Origin: Acidimicrobiia bacterium
GTDB lineage: Bacteria > Actinomycetota > Acidimicrobiia > Acidimicrobiales > Ilumatobacteraceae
Assembly: GCA_013821025.1 (NCBI GenBank)
Contig: JACDHN010000007.1
Span: forward strand, 1-19,048
DNA: 19,048 nt
Reading direction: 5' to 3'
The position numbers were made by a program, and so were the translations under genes. Positions within the stretch are counted from its first letter, which is position 1, and each line of letters opens with the position of its first letter. This document shows positions 6,345-13,871 of this stretch, in pieces. The notes under the pieces were generated by a model. The model did not search any database, was not told the origin of the DNA, and saw only the letters and a program-made list of their open reading frames with translations.

Positions 6345-7339
6345 GGCTTCCTTGCAGTGTCGCGCGGATGGGTGTCGAGCCAGTGCCGGATGCGGCTTTC
6401 GACCGGATAGCCGCCGGGTTCGAACGCCCGCCCGGTCAGGCGTCGGTAGGCGTCGATGTAGCGATCGGACGTGGCGGTCCAGATCCCGTCGCCGACATCG
6501 GGTGGGGGACCGTCGCCCCGGTAGCCGGCGTCGGCGTAGGCCCTGCGAACGACCTCTTTGTCGAGGCTTTCTGGTTCCGCTCCGGCGGCGAGGCGATCCT
6601 CGTAGCCGTCGGCCACCCAGAAGCGGGAGGAGTCGGGAGTGTGCACCTCGTCGATCAGCATCAGCGTGCCCGACGCGTCGAGGCCGAACTCGTACTTGGT
6701 GTCGGCGAGGATCAGGCCGGCGTCGGCGGCGACCTGCTGGCCACGCGCGAACACGGCGAGCGCCACCGCCATCACGTCGTCCCAGAGAGCTCGCTCGACG
6801 AGCCGCCGATCGACGACGTCGGCGCACGACAGCGGCACGTCGTGGGTACCGGCTTCGCCCTTCGTCGTGGGCGTGACGATGGGCGTCGGCAGCTCCGTGT
6901 TCTTCGCCAGACCGTCGGGGAGTCGATGCCCGTCGACGACCCGGGCTCCTGTTGCGTATCGCTGCCAGAGTGACGTGTCGGTGACGCCGGTGATGAAGCC
7001 GCGCACGATGACCTCAACGGGCAGCGGGTGGGCGGCCAGTGCTACGAGCACATTCGGATCGGGCGTCGACACGGAGTGGTTGGGCACGAGATCGACGGTT
7101 CGCTCGAACCACCACGCCGAGAGCTGATTGAGTACCTGTCCCTTGTACGGCACGCCGGCCAGGACCCGATCGAATGCCGATAGGCGGTCGGTGGTGACGA
7201 ACAGCCGCGTCGACGCGTCGAGCATGTACGAGATGCGTACCTTGCCGTCGCGACGGTCGCGCAGGGGCAGTTCGATCTCGGTGAAGGGCTCCACGGCGAG
7301 GACACCGGTGGTCGGCTCGCGCTCAGAGCTGGCGGGCAT
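6341..7339 (-). CDS. purC: SAICAR synthetase (phosphoribosylaminoimidazole-succinocarboxamide synthase)
   Basis: Joins CAIR with aspartate using ATP, giving SAICAR. At 332 residues it is the longer ADE1-like form rather than the roughly 240-residue E. coli form. Visible motifs are RLSAFDRVL (52-60), PTPIVTPTTK (151-160), LADTKYEFGL (211-220), IDEVHTPDSSRFW (229-241) and the ADE1-type C-terminal segment TSDRYIDAYRRLTG (290-303). The chosen ATG at 7337-7339 has GGGAG about 6 nt upstream and overlaps the end of purQ by 17 nt. A start 17 residues further upstream is possible but adds only an Arg/Ser-rich stretch inside purQ. The stop overlaps the purF ATG by 4 nt. Confidence 0.96.
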   Translation of the reverse strand: MPASSEREPTTGVLAVEPFTEIELPLRDRRDGKVRISYMLDASTRLFVTTDRLSAFDRVLAGVPYKGQVLNQLSAWWFERTVDLVPNHSVSTPDPNVLVALAAHPLPVEVIVRGFITGVTDTSLWQRYATGARVVDGHRLPDGLAKNTELPTPIVTPTTKGEAGTHDVPLSCADVVDRRLVERALWDDVMAVALAVFARGQQVAADAGLILADTKYEFGLDASGTLMLIDEVHTPDSSRFWVADGYEDRLAAGAEPESLDKEVVRRAYADAGYRGDGPPPDVGDGIWTATSDRYIDAYRRLTGRAFEPGGYPVESRIRHWLDTHPRDTARKP

Positions 7340-8075
7340 GCTCGACTCCCGCTTCGAAGATGCGCAACCCCAGCTGCGCCGGCGCGCCACCTTCCCGACG
7401 ATGGGCCGGGTGCTGGCGGAGGGTCATGTGGTTCTCGGGATGGGGCATCAGACCGAGTACCACGCCGGAGGGGTCGGACACGCCGGCGACATCGGCCACG
7501 GAGCCGTTCGGGTTGGGACCTGCGTAGCGCAGGGCGACCTGGCCGGCGGCGGAGAGGGCATCAGGATCGGGATGGACGTACCGGCCCTCTCCGTGGGCGA
7601 TGGGGCACTCGATCGGGGCGTCATCGCCATCGAGCCACACGCAGTTCGAACCTGCCTCGGGCGCCAGCGCCACCCAGCGGCAGTCGAAGCGGCCGGATTG
7701 GTTGTGTCCGAGCGAGCCGGGCAGCAGGCCGGCCCTCGTGAGCACCTGGAAACCGTTGCAAACGCCGAGCACCGGTCGCCCGGAGTCGACGAAGGCCCGC
7801 AGGGCGGCGGCGACCTTCGAGTCGCCTGCCGCCCCGTCAGACGTCTCACCGGCCAGGTCGAGCGCCAGCATCCGCCCGGCGCCGAGAGCGTCGCCGTAGC
7901 TGAACCCGCCGGCCACAACGACGAGGCAGGTGGCATCGAGGCGCCAGGGTTCCGCCACCAGTTCGGACGCCAGCACGATCTCAGGATCAGCTCCGGCTCG
8001 CATCAGGGCGGCGCAAGTGTCACGGTCGCGGTTCGTGCCAGGGCCGGCGACGACGACGGCACGCGGTCGCCTCAT
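7323..8075 (-). CDS. purQ: FGAM synthase glutaminase subunit
   Basis: A class I glutamine amidotransferase of 250 residues that feeds ammonia to PurL for conversion of FGAR to FGAM. The N-terminus reads RAVVVAGPGTNRDRDT (5-20), followed by the PurQ-typical GGFSYGDALGAG (56-67), the nucleophile elbow GVCNGFQVL (104-112, Cys106) and the catalytic His/Glu pair in PHPENH (211-216; His212 and Glu214). The segment SGRFDCRW (127-134) matches the family's NxSxRF region. The ATG at 8073-8075 overlaps the purL stop as ATGA. The 3' end overlaps purC by 17 nt. The product should work in a complex with the PurL encoded next to it. Confidence 0.96.
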   Translation of the reverse strand: MRRPRAVVVAGPGTNRDRDTCAALMRAGADPEIVLASELVAEPWRLDATCLVVVAGGFSYGDALGAGRMLALDLAGETSDGAAGDSKVAAALRAFVDSGRPVLGVCNGFQVLTRAGLLPGSLGHNQSGRFDCRWVALAPEAGSNCVWLDGDDAPIECPIAHGEGRYVHPDPDALSAAGQVALRYAGPNPNGSVADVAGVSDPSGVVLGLMPHPENHMTLRQHPAHRREGGAPAQLGLRIFEAGVEHARQL

Positions 8076-10882
8076 GGCACGGTCTCGAAGGCGGCGACGA
8101 GATCGTCGAGCTTGATCGGTGGGCATCCGGGCAGTCTCAGCGCTGCCTCGCCGGTGACCTCGCCGAGCACAGTCGGGACATCGTCGGCACTGGTCATCGT
8201 TGCCACGAACGCCTCGAGGTCGGCGGGAACGACCTCGACGAGGAGGCGGCCGGTCGACTCGGAGAACAGCGCCGTGGCGATGTCGTCGTGGGGCAGGGCG
8301 TCGATGCGGGCTCCAAGGTCACCGGCGATGCACATCTCGGCCAGGGCAACGGCGAGGCCGCCTTCGGAGACGTCGTGGCATGCGCGCACCAGGCCGGCAG
8401 CCATCGCCCGGTGCAGGCGGCGGTAGCGAGCCGGTGCCGCCGGGTCGGGCTGGGGCACGACGGAGGATGGGTGATACCTGCCGGTCGACGTCAGTACGTC
8501 GTCGAGGTGGCTACCGGCGAACTCGGGCCTCGTACGACCGAGCACCACGAGGTGATGCCCCGGCGTGGTCAACTCCGTCGTCACGCAGGCGGAGACGTCG
8601 GGAACGTGACCGACCGCAGTGATCACCAGCGTCGGGGGCACGGCGTGGCGGTTGCCGTCGGCGTCGGCGTACTCATTGTTCAGCGAGTCCTTGCCGGACA
8701 CGAAGGGGGTGGCGTGCGCCAGGGCCGCGGTGCAGCAGCCCTGTACTGCAGCGACGAGATCTCCGAGCGTGGATGGCCGGCGGGGATCACCCCATGAGAA
8801 GTTGTCGAGTAGCGCAACGCGGTCAGGGTCGGCGCCAACGGCGACGACGCTGCGGATGGCTTCGTCGACGACCGCGGCGGCCATCGCCTCAGGGTCGTGG
8901 AGGCCGTACCAGGGATTGATGCCGATGCCGATGGCGATGCCGTGATCGTCGGCAGGGTCGGCCAGCACCACGCCGTCAGCGTGACCGCCGTTGGCGGTGA
9001 GCGGCCGGACGAGCGTGGCCCCGCCGATCTCGTGGTCGTAGCGGTGCACGACTGCAGCCCTGGACGACAGGTTGGCGTGGCGCAGCAGAGCCAACAGCGT
9101 GACAGCGACGTCGCCAACGTCGCGGACCCCGGCCTCGGTGCGCTCGGGGTTCGGCAGTTGGGCGGTCATCGTTCGCTCGGGGCGTCCACCGTGGAGGAAC
9201 TCGAGGTCGACGTCGGCCGCCACGTGACCGTCGCTGCGCACGATGAGCCGCCCGGTCCCGGTGAACGAGCCGATGTCGGCCAGCTCCACGCCGAACCGCT
9301 CGCAGCGGTGGTCCAGCGCCTCGCGGTGCTCGGGCGGCACGGCGACCACCATGCGCTCCTGGGCTTCCGACAGCCACACCTCCCATGGCGCCAGCCCGGC
9401 GTACTTGCGCGGCACGAGGCCGAGGTCGACGTCGGCGCCGACGCCGTCGGCCATCTCGCCGACCGCCGATGACAGGCCGCCGGCCCCGCAGTCGGTGATG
9501 GCCGAGTAAAGGTCCTCGGCGCCGTCCAGCACGTCGATCAGCAGCTTCTCGGTGACGGGATCGCCGATCTGGACGCTGGCACCTGAGACGTCGCCGGTGC
9601 TGGCATCCATCGTGGCGCTGGAGAACGTTGCGCCGCGGATGCCGTCACGACCGGTGCGCCCGCCGAGCACGACGACCCGGTCGCCGGGATCCGGTCCTTC
9701 GTGCCGCGGCCGCTCGACGGCCTTACCGATGCAACCGCAGAACACCAGTGGATTGGTGGTGAAACGGTCGTCGTACCAGACGGCGCCGGCCACGGTGGGC
9801 AGGCCGATCTTGTTGCCGTAGTCGGCGACGCCGGCGATCACGCCCTCACGGATGCGCCGGGGATGCAGCGTGCCGGCCGGCAGTGAATCGGCGGGCACGG
9901 TTGGCGTGCCGAAACACAGCACGTCGGTCACGGCGATGGGGCGATGGGCGGCGCCCAAAATGTCGCGGATGACGCCGCCAACGCCCGTGTTGGCGCCACC
10001 GAAGGGCTCGACGGCGGACGGGTGGTTGTGGGTCTCGGCCTTGAGCGCCAGCGTGACGCCCGGTACGAACGAGACGATGCCGGCGTTGCCATCGAAGGCG
10101 GATCGCACGAACGCGGCGCCGATCGCCGTGGTGCACGAGCGCAGCTGGCCGAGCAGGGACTCGAGCATGGTCGATCGTTCGTCCGAACCGACGGTGATGG
10201 CGGCACGGAACGTCTTGTGCGAGCAGTGCTCGCTCCACGTCTGGGCCAACATCTCCAGCTCGACGTCGGTGGGGTCTCGCCCCAGCGAACGAAAGTGCTC
10301 CTGGATGGTGCGCAACTCGAGGAGGTCGAGGGCTAGCAGGCGGTCGTCGCCCAGATGGGCGAGCGCGGCCTCGTCGAGATCGCGCACGGCGACGAGCGCC
10401 GGTTCGGTGGCGACGCCGGCGAGCGGTTCTGTTGGCTCCGCCAGTCCTTCGCCCCAGTGCTCGATGATCGGGTTGGCGACGAGCCGGCGCACGACGGTGT
10501 CGGCCAACGCACGGTCGGTGTCGGGTGAGAACTCGACGCGCCGGCCGGTGGCGGCGCCGTCGACGGCAACGCCGAGCTGGGAGGCGGCGCGAAGCAGTGA
10601 TTGGGCAGCCAGGTCGGTGACGCCAGGGTGCAACGTGACCTCGAAGGCCGGGCCAGCATGGTTCGGCGTCTCCCACGAGCCCGTCTGCAACAGGGGATCG
10701 ATGAGGAAGCGGCCCAGGCGCCGCTGGCCGTCGTCGCCGAGATCGCCCGATACGTACAACACGTCGGCGACGGAAGGGGCCTGGGGCAGGGGCGTCCCGA
10801 GCTGCTCTGCGCCCCCGGCGATGTGGTCGGATCGGGCGTCGTGGTCGATGGCCCGGATCGTAAGACGATGCCAGCGCGCCAC
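8072..10882 (-). CDS. purL: FGAM synthase large subunit with PurS-like N-terminal region
   Basis: Converts FGAR to FGAM with ATP and ammonia delivered by PurQ. The product is 936 residues, longer than the roughly 740-residue small PurL and shorter than the roughly 1,300-residue large form. Residues 1-145 look PurS-like, with FEVTLHPGVTD (80-90) and a closing RLVANPIIEHW (133-143). The linker carries the FGAR/ATP motifs TWSEHCSHK (215-223), KAETHNHPS (281-289) and EPFGGANTGVGG (292-303). The second PurM-like half has FVSGKDSLNNEY and CHDVSEGGLAVALAEM near the C-terminus. No glutaminase domain follows; that role is played by purQ. The GTG at 10880-10882 is the only plausible start, because it lies 6 nt after a TATGGT promoter hexamer. 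An AGGAGG overlaps the GTG, too close to act as a ribosome-binding site, so a leaderless start fits better. This is the first gene of the purine operon. Confidence 0.94.
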   Translation of the reverse strand: MARWHRLTIRAIDHDARSDHIAGGAEQLGTPLPQAPSVADVLYVSGDLGDDGQRRLGRFLIDPLLQTGSWETPNHAGPAFEVTLHPGVTDLAAQSLLRAASQLGVAVDGAATGRRVEFSPDTDRALADTVVRRLVANPIIEHWGEGLAEPTEPLAGVATEPALVAVRDLDEAALAHLGDDRLLALDLLELRTIQEHFRSLGRDPTDVELEMLAQTWSEHCSHKTFRAAITVGSDERSTMLESLLGQLRSCTTAIGAAFVRSAFDGNAGIVSFVPGVTLALKAETHNHPSAVEPFGGANTGVGGVIRDILGAAHRPIAVTDVLCFGTPTVPADSLPAGTLHPRRIREGVIAGVADYGNKIGLPTVAGAVWYDDRFTTNPLVFCGCIGKAVERPRHEGPDPGDRVVVLGGRTGRDGIRGATFSSATMDASTGDVSGASVQIGDPVTEKLLIDVLDGAEDLYSAITDCGAGGLSSAVGEMADGVGADVDLGLVPRKYAGLAPWEVWLSEAQERMVVAVPPEHREALDHRCERFGVELADIGSFTGTGRLIVRSDGHVAADVDLEFLHGGRPERTMTAQLPNPERTEAGVRDVGDVAVTLLALLRHANLSSRAAVVHRYDHEIGGATLVRPLTANGGHADGVVLADPADDHGIAIGIGINPWYGLHDPEAMAAAVVDEAIRSVVAVGADPDRVALLDNFSWGDPRRPSTLGDLVAAVQGCCTAALAHATPFVSGKDSLNNEYADADGNRHAVPPTLVITAVGHVPDVSACVTTELTTPGHHLVVLGRTRPEFAGSHLDDVLTSTGRYHPSSVVPQPDPAAPARYRRLHRAMAAGLVRACHDVSEGGLAVALAEMCIAGDLGARIDALPHDDIATALFSESTGRLLVEVVPADLEAFVATMTSADDVPTVLGEVTGEAALRLPGCPPIKLDDLVAAFETVP

Positions 10883-10888
10883 CTCCTG

Positions 10889-10894
10889 ACCATA
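10889..10894 (-). promoter_or_regulatory. probable -10 element of the purLQCF-DM operon (TATGGT)
   Basis: The minus strand reads TATGGT, then CAGGAG, then the purL GTG. Six bases between hexamer and start codon place the GTG at +1, so the operon mRNA is predicted to be leaderless. No convincing -35 hexamer is visible 16-18 nt upstream. Confidence 0.55.
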
Positions 10895-10970
10895 GGGACC
10901 CCCCGGTACCCGGTCGGTGCATTGAACGAAATGTCCGCCCCCTGGGGCTCCCGCCCCGTGGCCCACTTCG

Positions 10971-11021
10971 CGTTCTGGGTGCGGATCTTCTCAGCCCCTG
11001 ATGAAATGTACGCCCGGAACG
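10971..11021. repeat. 51-bp palindromic intergenic element, copy 2
   Basis: The left arm is 10971-10994, the centre CCC is 10995-10997 and the right arm is 10998-11021. The arms agree at 16 of 24 positions as an inverted repeat, and several of the mismatches are transitions compatible with G-U pairs. The element has the same 24-3-24 layout as 2627-2677 and is inverted relative to it. It lies between the divergent purL and alaX promoters, so it cannot simply be a terminator for a neighbouring gene. A direct partial copy of the right arm occurs at 10928-10940, where 12 of 13 bases match 11003-11015. Confidence 0.75.
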
Positions 11022-11064
11022 GGACGTGGCGCTCCGGGCGGGCATCGGGGAGGCGGCAGGGCAC

Positions 11065-11070
11065 TACATT
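11065..11070 (+). promoter_or_regulatory. probable -10 element of the alanyl-tRNA editing gene (TACATT)
   Basis: TACATT lies 8 nt before the ATG at 11079, with no clear Shine-Dalgarno sequence between them. A leaderless or 1-2 nt leader transcript is inferred. Confidence 0.45.
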
Positions 11071-11078
11071 CGGGGTCG

Positions 11079-11819
11079 ATGGCGGTGTACCTGTGCCACG
11101 AGCAGCCCGATCTGCTCGCCCACCAGGCGACGATCGTGGCCAGCCGACCCGGTGGTGTGGTACTCGACCGGTCGGCGTTCCACCCCGGCGGCGGCGGGCA
11201 GGTCAGCGACGCCGGAGTGCTCGAGGCGAGCTCTGGGCGCTACGCCGTGAGCGGGATCTCCCAGGAGCCGGACGAGCGCGGCGACGCAGTCTGGTGGCAC
11301 CTGCTCGACGACGCCGAGGCAGAGTTGGCCGGTGTGGTGATGGTGGAGATCGACGCCGAACGCCGCACGTTCGTGTCCCAGCTGCACACCGACTCCCATC
11401 TACTCAACGCCTTCGTGTACGAGCAGTTCGAGGGGGCGCTCGTCACCGGGGCGCAGATCAACGCCGACGGCACGGGGCGGATGGACTTCGACCTGCAGGA
11501 TGTCGACAACGATGTGTTGCGCGGCCTCGATGCTGCCGTCAATGGCGTCATTGCCGACGCTGTCCCCGTTGCATCGGTGTATGTCGACAGTGCTGATGCC
11601 GCCGGCACGGACGGCCTGGTGCGGAGCATGTCGGTGGCTCCGCCGCCGACGCCGGACGGCCGGTTGCGCGTCATCGACATCGCCGGGATCGACCGTCAGG
11701 CGTGCGGGGGCACGCACCTGTCGAACACCGGGCAGTCCCTGCCGTTCGCCATCACGAAGGTCGAGAACAAGGGTCGCCGCAACCGGCGAGTCCGCTTCCG
11801 TCTCGACCGTCTGTCCTGA
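11079..11819 (+). CDS. alanyl-tRNA editing protein, AlaX type
   Basis: A free-standing relative of the editing domain of alanyl-tRNA synthetase, expected to hydrolyse mischarged Ser-tRNA(Ala) or Gly-tRNA(Ala) in the cytoplasm. The 246-residue product has the N-terminal SAFHPGGGGQVSD (32-44), matching the family's FxPxGGGQxxD signature. Its zinc-binding set is HTDSH (His103, His107) and CGGTH (Cys209, His213). A second-half strand carries RVIDIAGIDRQACGG (197-211). The catalytic ATP-grasp-like synthetase core and the C-Ala domain are absent, so this is not a truncated AlaRS. Frames upstream of the ATG run into the intergenic palindrome and are discarded. The gene is divergent from purL and is followed at 51 nt by the AIM24-family gene. 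Confidence 0.88.
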   Translation: MAVYLCHEQPDLLAHQATIVASRPGGVVLDRSAFHPGGGGQVSDAGVLEASSGRYAVSGISQEPDERGDAVWWHLLDDAEAELAGVVMVEIDAERRTFVSQLHTDSHLLNAFVYEQFEGALVTGAQINADGTGRMDFDLQDVDNDVLRGLDAAVNGVIADAVPVASVYVDSADAAGTDGLVRSMSVAPPPTPDGRLRVIDIAGIDRQACGGTHLSNTGQSLPFAITKVENKGRRNRRVRFRLDRLS

Positions 11820-11870
11820 AACAGCCCGCAGTCGACTGAACAGCGGTCCCTGCGTCATCGAGGAGCGACC

Positions 11871-12557
11871 ATGCAGATCCAGATCAGATTCCAGCCGAGC
11901 TTCTCGGTGGCCCGTTTCACGCTCGGGCCGAACGAGCCCATCCGCGCCGAGTCCGGAGCCATGATGGCGATGTCGGCCGACACCACGATCGCCGCCAAGG
12001 CGGAGGGTGGCATGTTGAAGTCGCTGAAGCGGGCGGCGCTCGGCGGTGAGTCGTTCTTCATCACCACGCTGACCGGCGGGCCCGAGGGCGGGTGGGTGGA
12101 CCTGGCGCCCAACCTGCCAGGCGACCTGATGGTGGTGGAGCTGCACGACGGTCGGGATTGGATCCTGGCCAAGGGAGCGTTCCTCGGTGCCGGCTCCGGT
12201 GTGACGATCGAGAGCCAGTTCAGGGGCATGCGCATGTTCGCCGGCGGCGAGGGTGCGTTCCTGATCGGCGCCACCGGTCAGGGCCCCGTGGTCGTGTCGG
12301 CATTCGGAGCCATCGACCGGATCCCCCTCGCGGCCGACCAGCGGGTGGTGGTCGACAGCGGGCACTTCGTTGCCTGCGAGGCCAGCGTGCAGTACAGCCT
12401 GCGCCGGGCGTCCGAGGGCGGTCTGATGCAATCGGCGAAGAGCGGCGAGGGTTTCGTGTTCGAGTTCGTCGGACCTGGCGAAGTGCTGATGCAGAGCCGC
12501 AACCCGTCCGCTCTCATCACATACCTGGCCGCTAACGGCCTCGGCGCCCGGAACTAG
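11871..12557 (+). CDS. AIM24 / TIGR00266-family protein
   Basis: A 228-residue beta-rich protein of the AIM24 superfamily, conserved in bacteria and related to a yeast mitochondrial biogenesis factor. No biochemical activity is established. Recognisable features are the early AESGAMMAMSADTTI (26-40), a Gly-rich stretch GGMLKSLKRAALGGESFFITTL typical of TIGR00266 members, repeated short beta-strand segments, and the later GAFLIGATGQGPVVV. No signal peptide or membrane segment is present. GAGGAG lies 5 nt before the ATG, an unusually clear ribosome-binding site for this window, which marks it as the second gene of a transcript starting at the alanyl-tRNA editing gene. Nine bases separate it from the next gene. 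Confidence 0.85.
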   Translation: MQIQIRFQPSFSVARFTLGPNEPIRAESGAMMAMSADTTIAAKAEGGMLKSLKRAALGGESFFITTLTGGPEGGWVDLAPNLPGDLMVVELHDGRDWILAKGAFLGAGSGVTIESQFRGMRMFAGGEGAFLIGATGQGPVVVSAFGAIDRIPLAADQRVVVDSGHFVACEASVQYSLRRASEGGLMQSAKSGEGFVFEFVGPGEVLMQSRNPSALITYLAANGLGARN

Positions 12558-12566
12558 CACACCGCG

Positions 12567-13871
12567 GTGCGCTGGGTGGTGGTGGGCGCCGGCGCCGCTG
12601 GTTGTGTGGTGGCGGCCCGGCTGGTCGAGGATCCGTCAGCCCACGTCGTGGTCGTGGAGCCCGGCCCCGACCTCACCGCGTCCACGACGCCCCCAGCCGT
12701 TACCAGCCTCGACTATGTGGCGGCACTGCGCGAGCAGGACCGCCTGGCGACGACGAAGGCTGTACGAAACGCCGGTGGCGCTGTCACCGACTATGTGACA
12801 GGCCGGGGTGTCGGCGGATCGGCCGCCGTCAACGGCCTGGTGATGGATCTCGGCGATTCAGCTCAGTACCAGGCCTGGGGGTGGCATGACGTGGCAGAAG
12901 CGGCGGTCCGGGTCCGCGTCCCGCGCCAGATCGTGGGTGAGGAGCTGTTCGGCGTCGTGGACCGCGCCCTGCTCAGCACCCGCCGAGCGGCCCATCCGGT
13001 GGAGCTGTCGGTGCGGGACGGCCGGCGAGTGACCACAGCTGAGGCCTATCTGGACGGCGCCCGGGCCGACGGCCATGTCGACGTCGTCGTTGGCGTCGGC
13101 GTGGATCGGGTGGCGTTCGCCCGTGGCCGGGCGACGGGCGTCGTCCTCGACGACGGTACCCGCCTCGATGCCGACGGGGTGGTGCTCGCCGCAGGCGCAT
13201 TGGGGTCGCCGGCCATCCTGCTGCGTTCGGGCGTCGACCACGTGCCGGTCGGGATCGGGTTGCAGGAACACCCCTCCGTCACGGTCACCCTGAGACTGCG
13301 GCCCGGCGCGCCGAGGGCCGGCGTTGCGACGGGCGCTGCATGGTCGACCGGCGGCGTGGTGGTGACGACGATGAACCACACCCGCACCGACGACGCCGTC
13401 GGCCCCGAGTACGGCGCGCTCCACGTTGCCCTCGTGCGGCCGCGGAGCCGGGGTCGGGTGGTGCTCGACGGAGACGGCCACCCGGTGGCCCACTTCGGGC
13501 AGTTGGCCTCCACGTACGATGTTGACCAGCTGATCGACGGACTCCAACGGGTGGGGGAGGCGCTGGAGCACCCGGCCTTCGGCGACGTGGTCGAAGTCGT
13601 GTTCCGAGACGCCGACGGCACGCCGGCCGACTTCTCCGCCCGGGACGGGCTGGCGGATTGGGTGCGCAGCGCCGATGGTGCGTGGCTGCACCCGGCGGCC
13701 TCGTGCCCGATGGGAACGGTGGTCGACGATGACGGCCGGCTGATCGGCACCGCCAACCTGTTCATCGTTGACGCTTCGGTGTTCCCTGAGATCCCCGCCG
13801 CGCCGACTTACTTGCCGACTTTGATGCTCGCCGAGCGGCTGGCGCCGCGGGTGCGTCGGGCCCCGGAGTGA
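12567..13871 (+). CDS. short GMC-family FAD-dependent oxidoreductase
   Basis: A flavoprotein of 434 residues, shorter than the usual 500-600 for the family. It begins directly with the dinucleotide-binding strand VVVGAGAAGCVVAARL (4-19). It contains the first GMC signature GRGVGGSAAVNG (79-90), the second signature region AAGALGSPAILLRSGV (about 208-223), QEHPSV soon after, and the C-terminal active-site segment LHPAASCPMG with His375. The final FAD-binding stretch reads FIVDASVFPEIPAAP (399-413). The second active-site His/Asn near the C-terminus is not evident, since the usual Asn-x-Asn region reads APTYLP. The substrate cannot be predicted; GMC members oxidise alcohols, sterols, choline and sugars. 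The start is GTG, 9 nt after the previous stop. A weak TAGCAC hexamer overlaps that stop, 6 nt before the GTG. The 3' end overlaps the convergent acyltransferase gene by 110 bp. Confidence 0.88.
   Translation: MRWVVVGAGAAGCVVAARLVEDPSAHVVVVEPGPDLTASTTPPAVTSLDYVAALREQDRLATTKAVRNAGGAVTDYVTGRGVGGSAAVNGLVMDLGDSAQYQAWGWHDVAEAAVRVRVPRQIVGEELFGVVDRALLSTRRAAHPVELSVRDGRRVTTAEAYLDGARADGHVDVVVGVGVDRVAFARGRATGVVLDDGTRLDADGVVLAAGALGSPAILLRSGVDHVPVGIGLQEHPSVTVTLRLRPGAPRAGVATGAAWSTGGVVVTTMNHTRTDDAVGPEYGALHVALVRPRSRGRVVLDGDGHPVAHFGQLASTYDVDQLIDGLQRVGEALEHPAFGDVVEVVFRDADGTPADFSARDGLADWVRSADGAWLHPAASCPMGTVVDDDGRLIGTANLFIVDASVFPEIPAAPTYLPTLMLAERLAPRVRRAPE

Noticed and set aside
6345..6827. Longer purF frame extending into purC
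   Set aside because: The extension lies wholly within purC in another frame and is Arg-rich. PurF starts naturally with an 11-residue propeptide before Cys12 at ATG 6344.
7128..8426. 432-codon plus-strand frame across purC, purQ and purL
   Set aside because: It crosses three opposite-strand genes and has no recognisable motifs.
10883..10966. Longer purL beginning at ATG 10966
   Set aside because: The extra 28 residues are Gly-rich, run through the promoter region and are not family-like. The GTG at 10882 has a perfectly spaced -10 element.
10883..11078. Purine riboswitch or PurR-type box upstream of purL
   Set aside because: The predicted mRNA is leaderless, leaving no room for a 5' riboswitch. 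I could not recognise a known purine-repressor box; the palindrome is the only strong signal.
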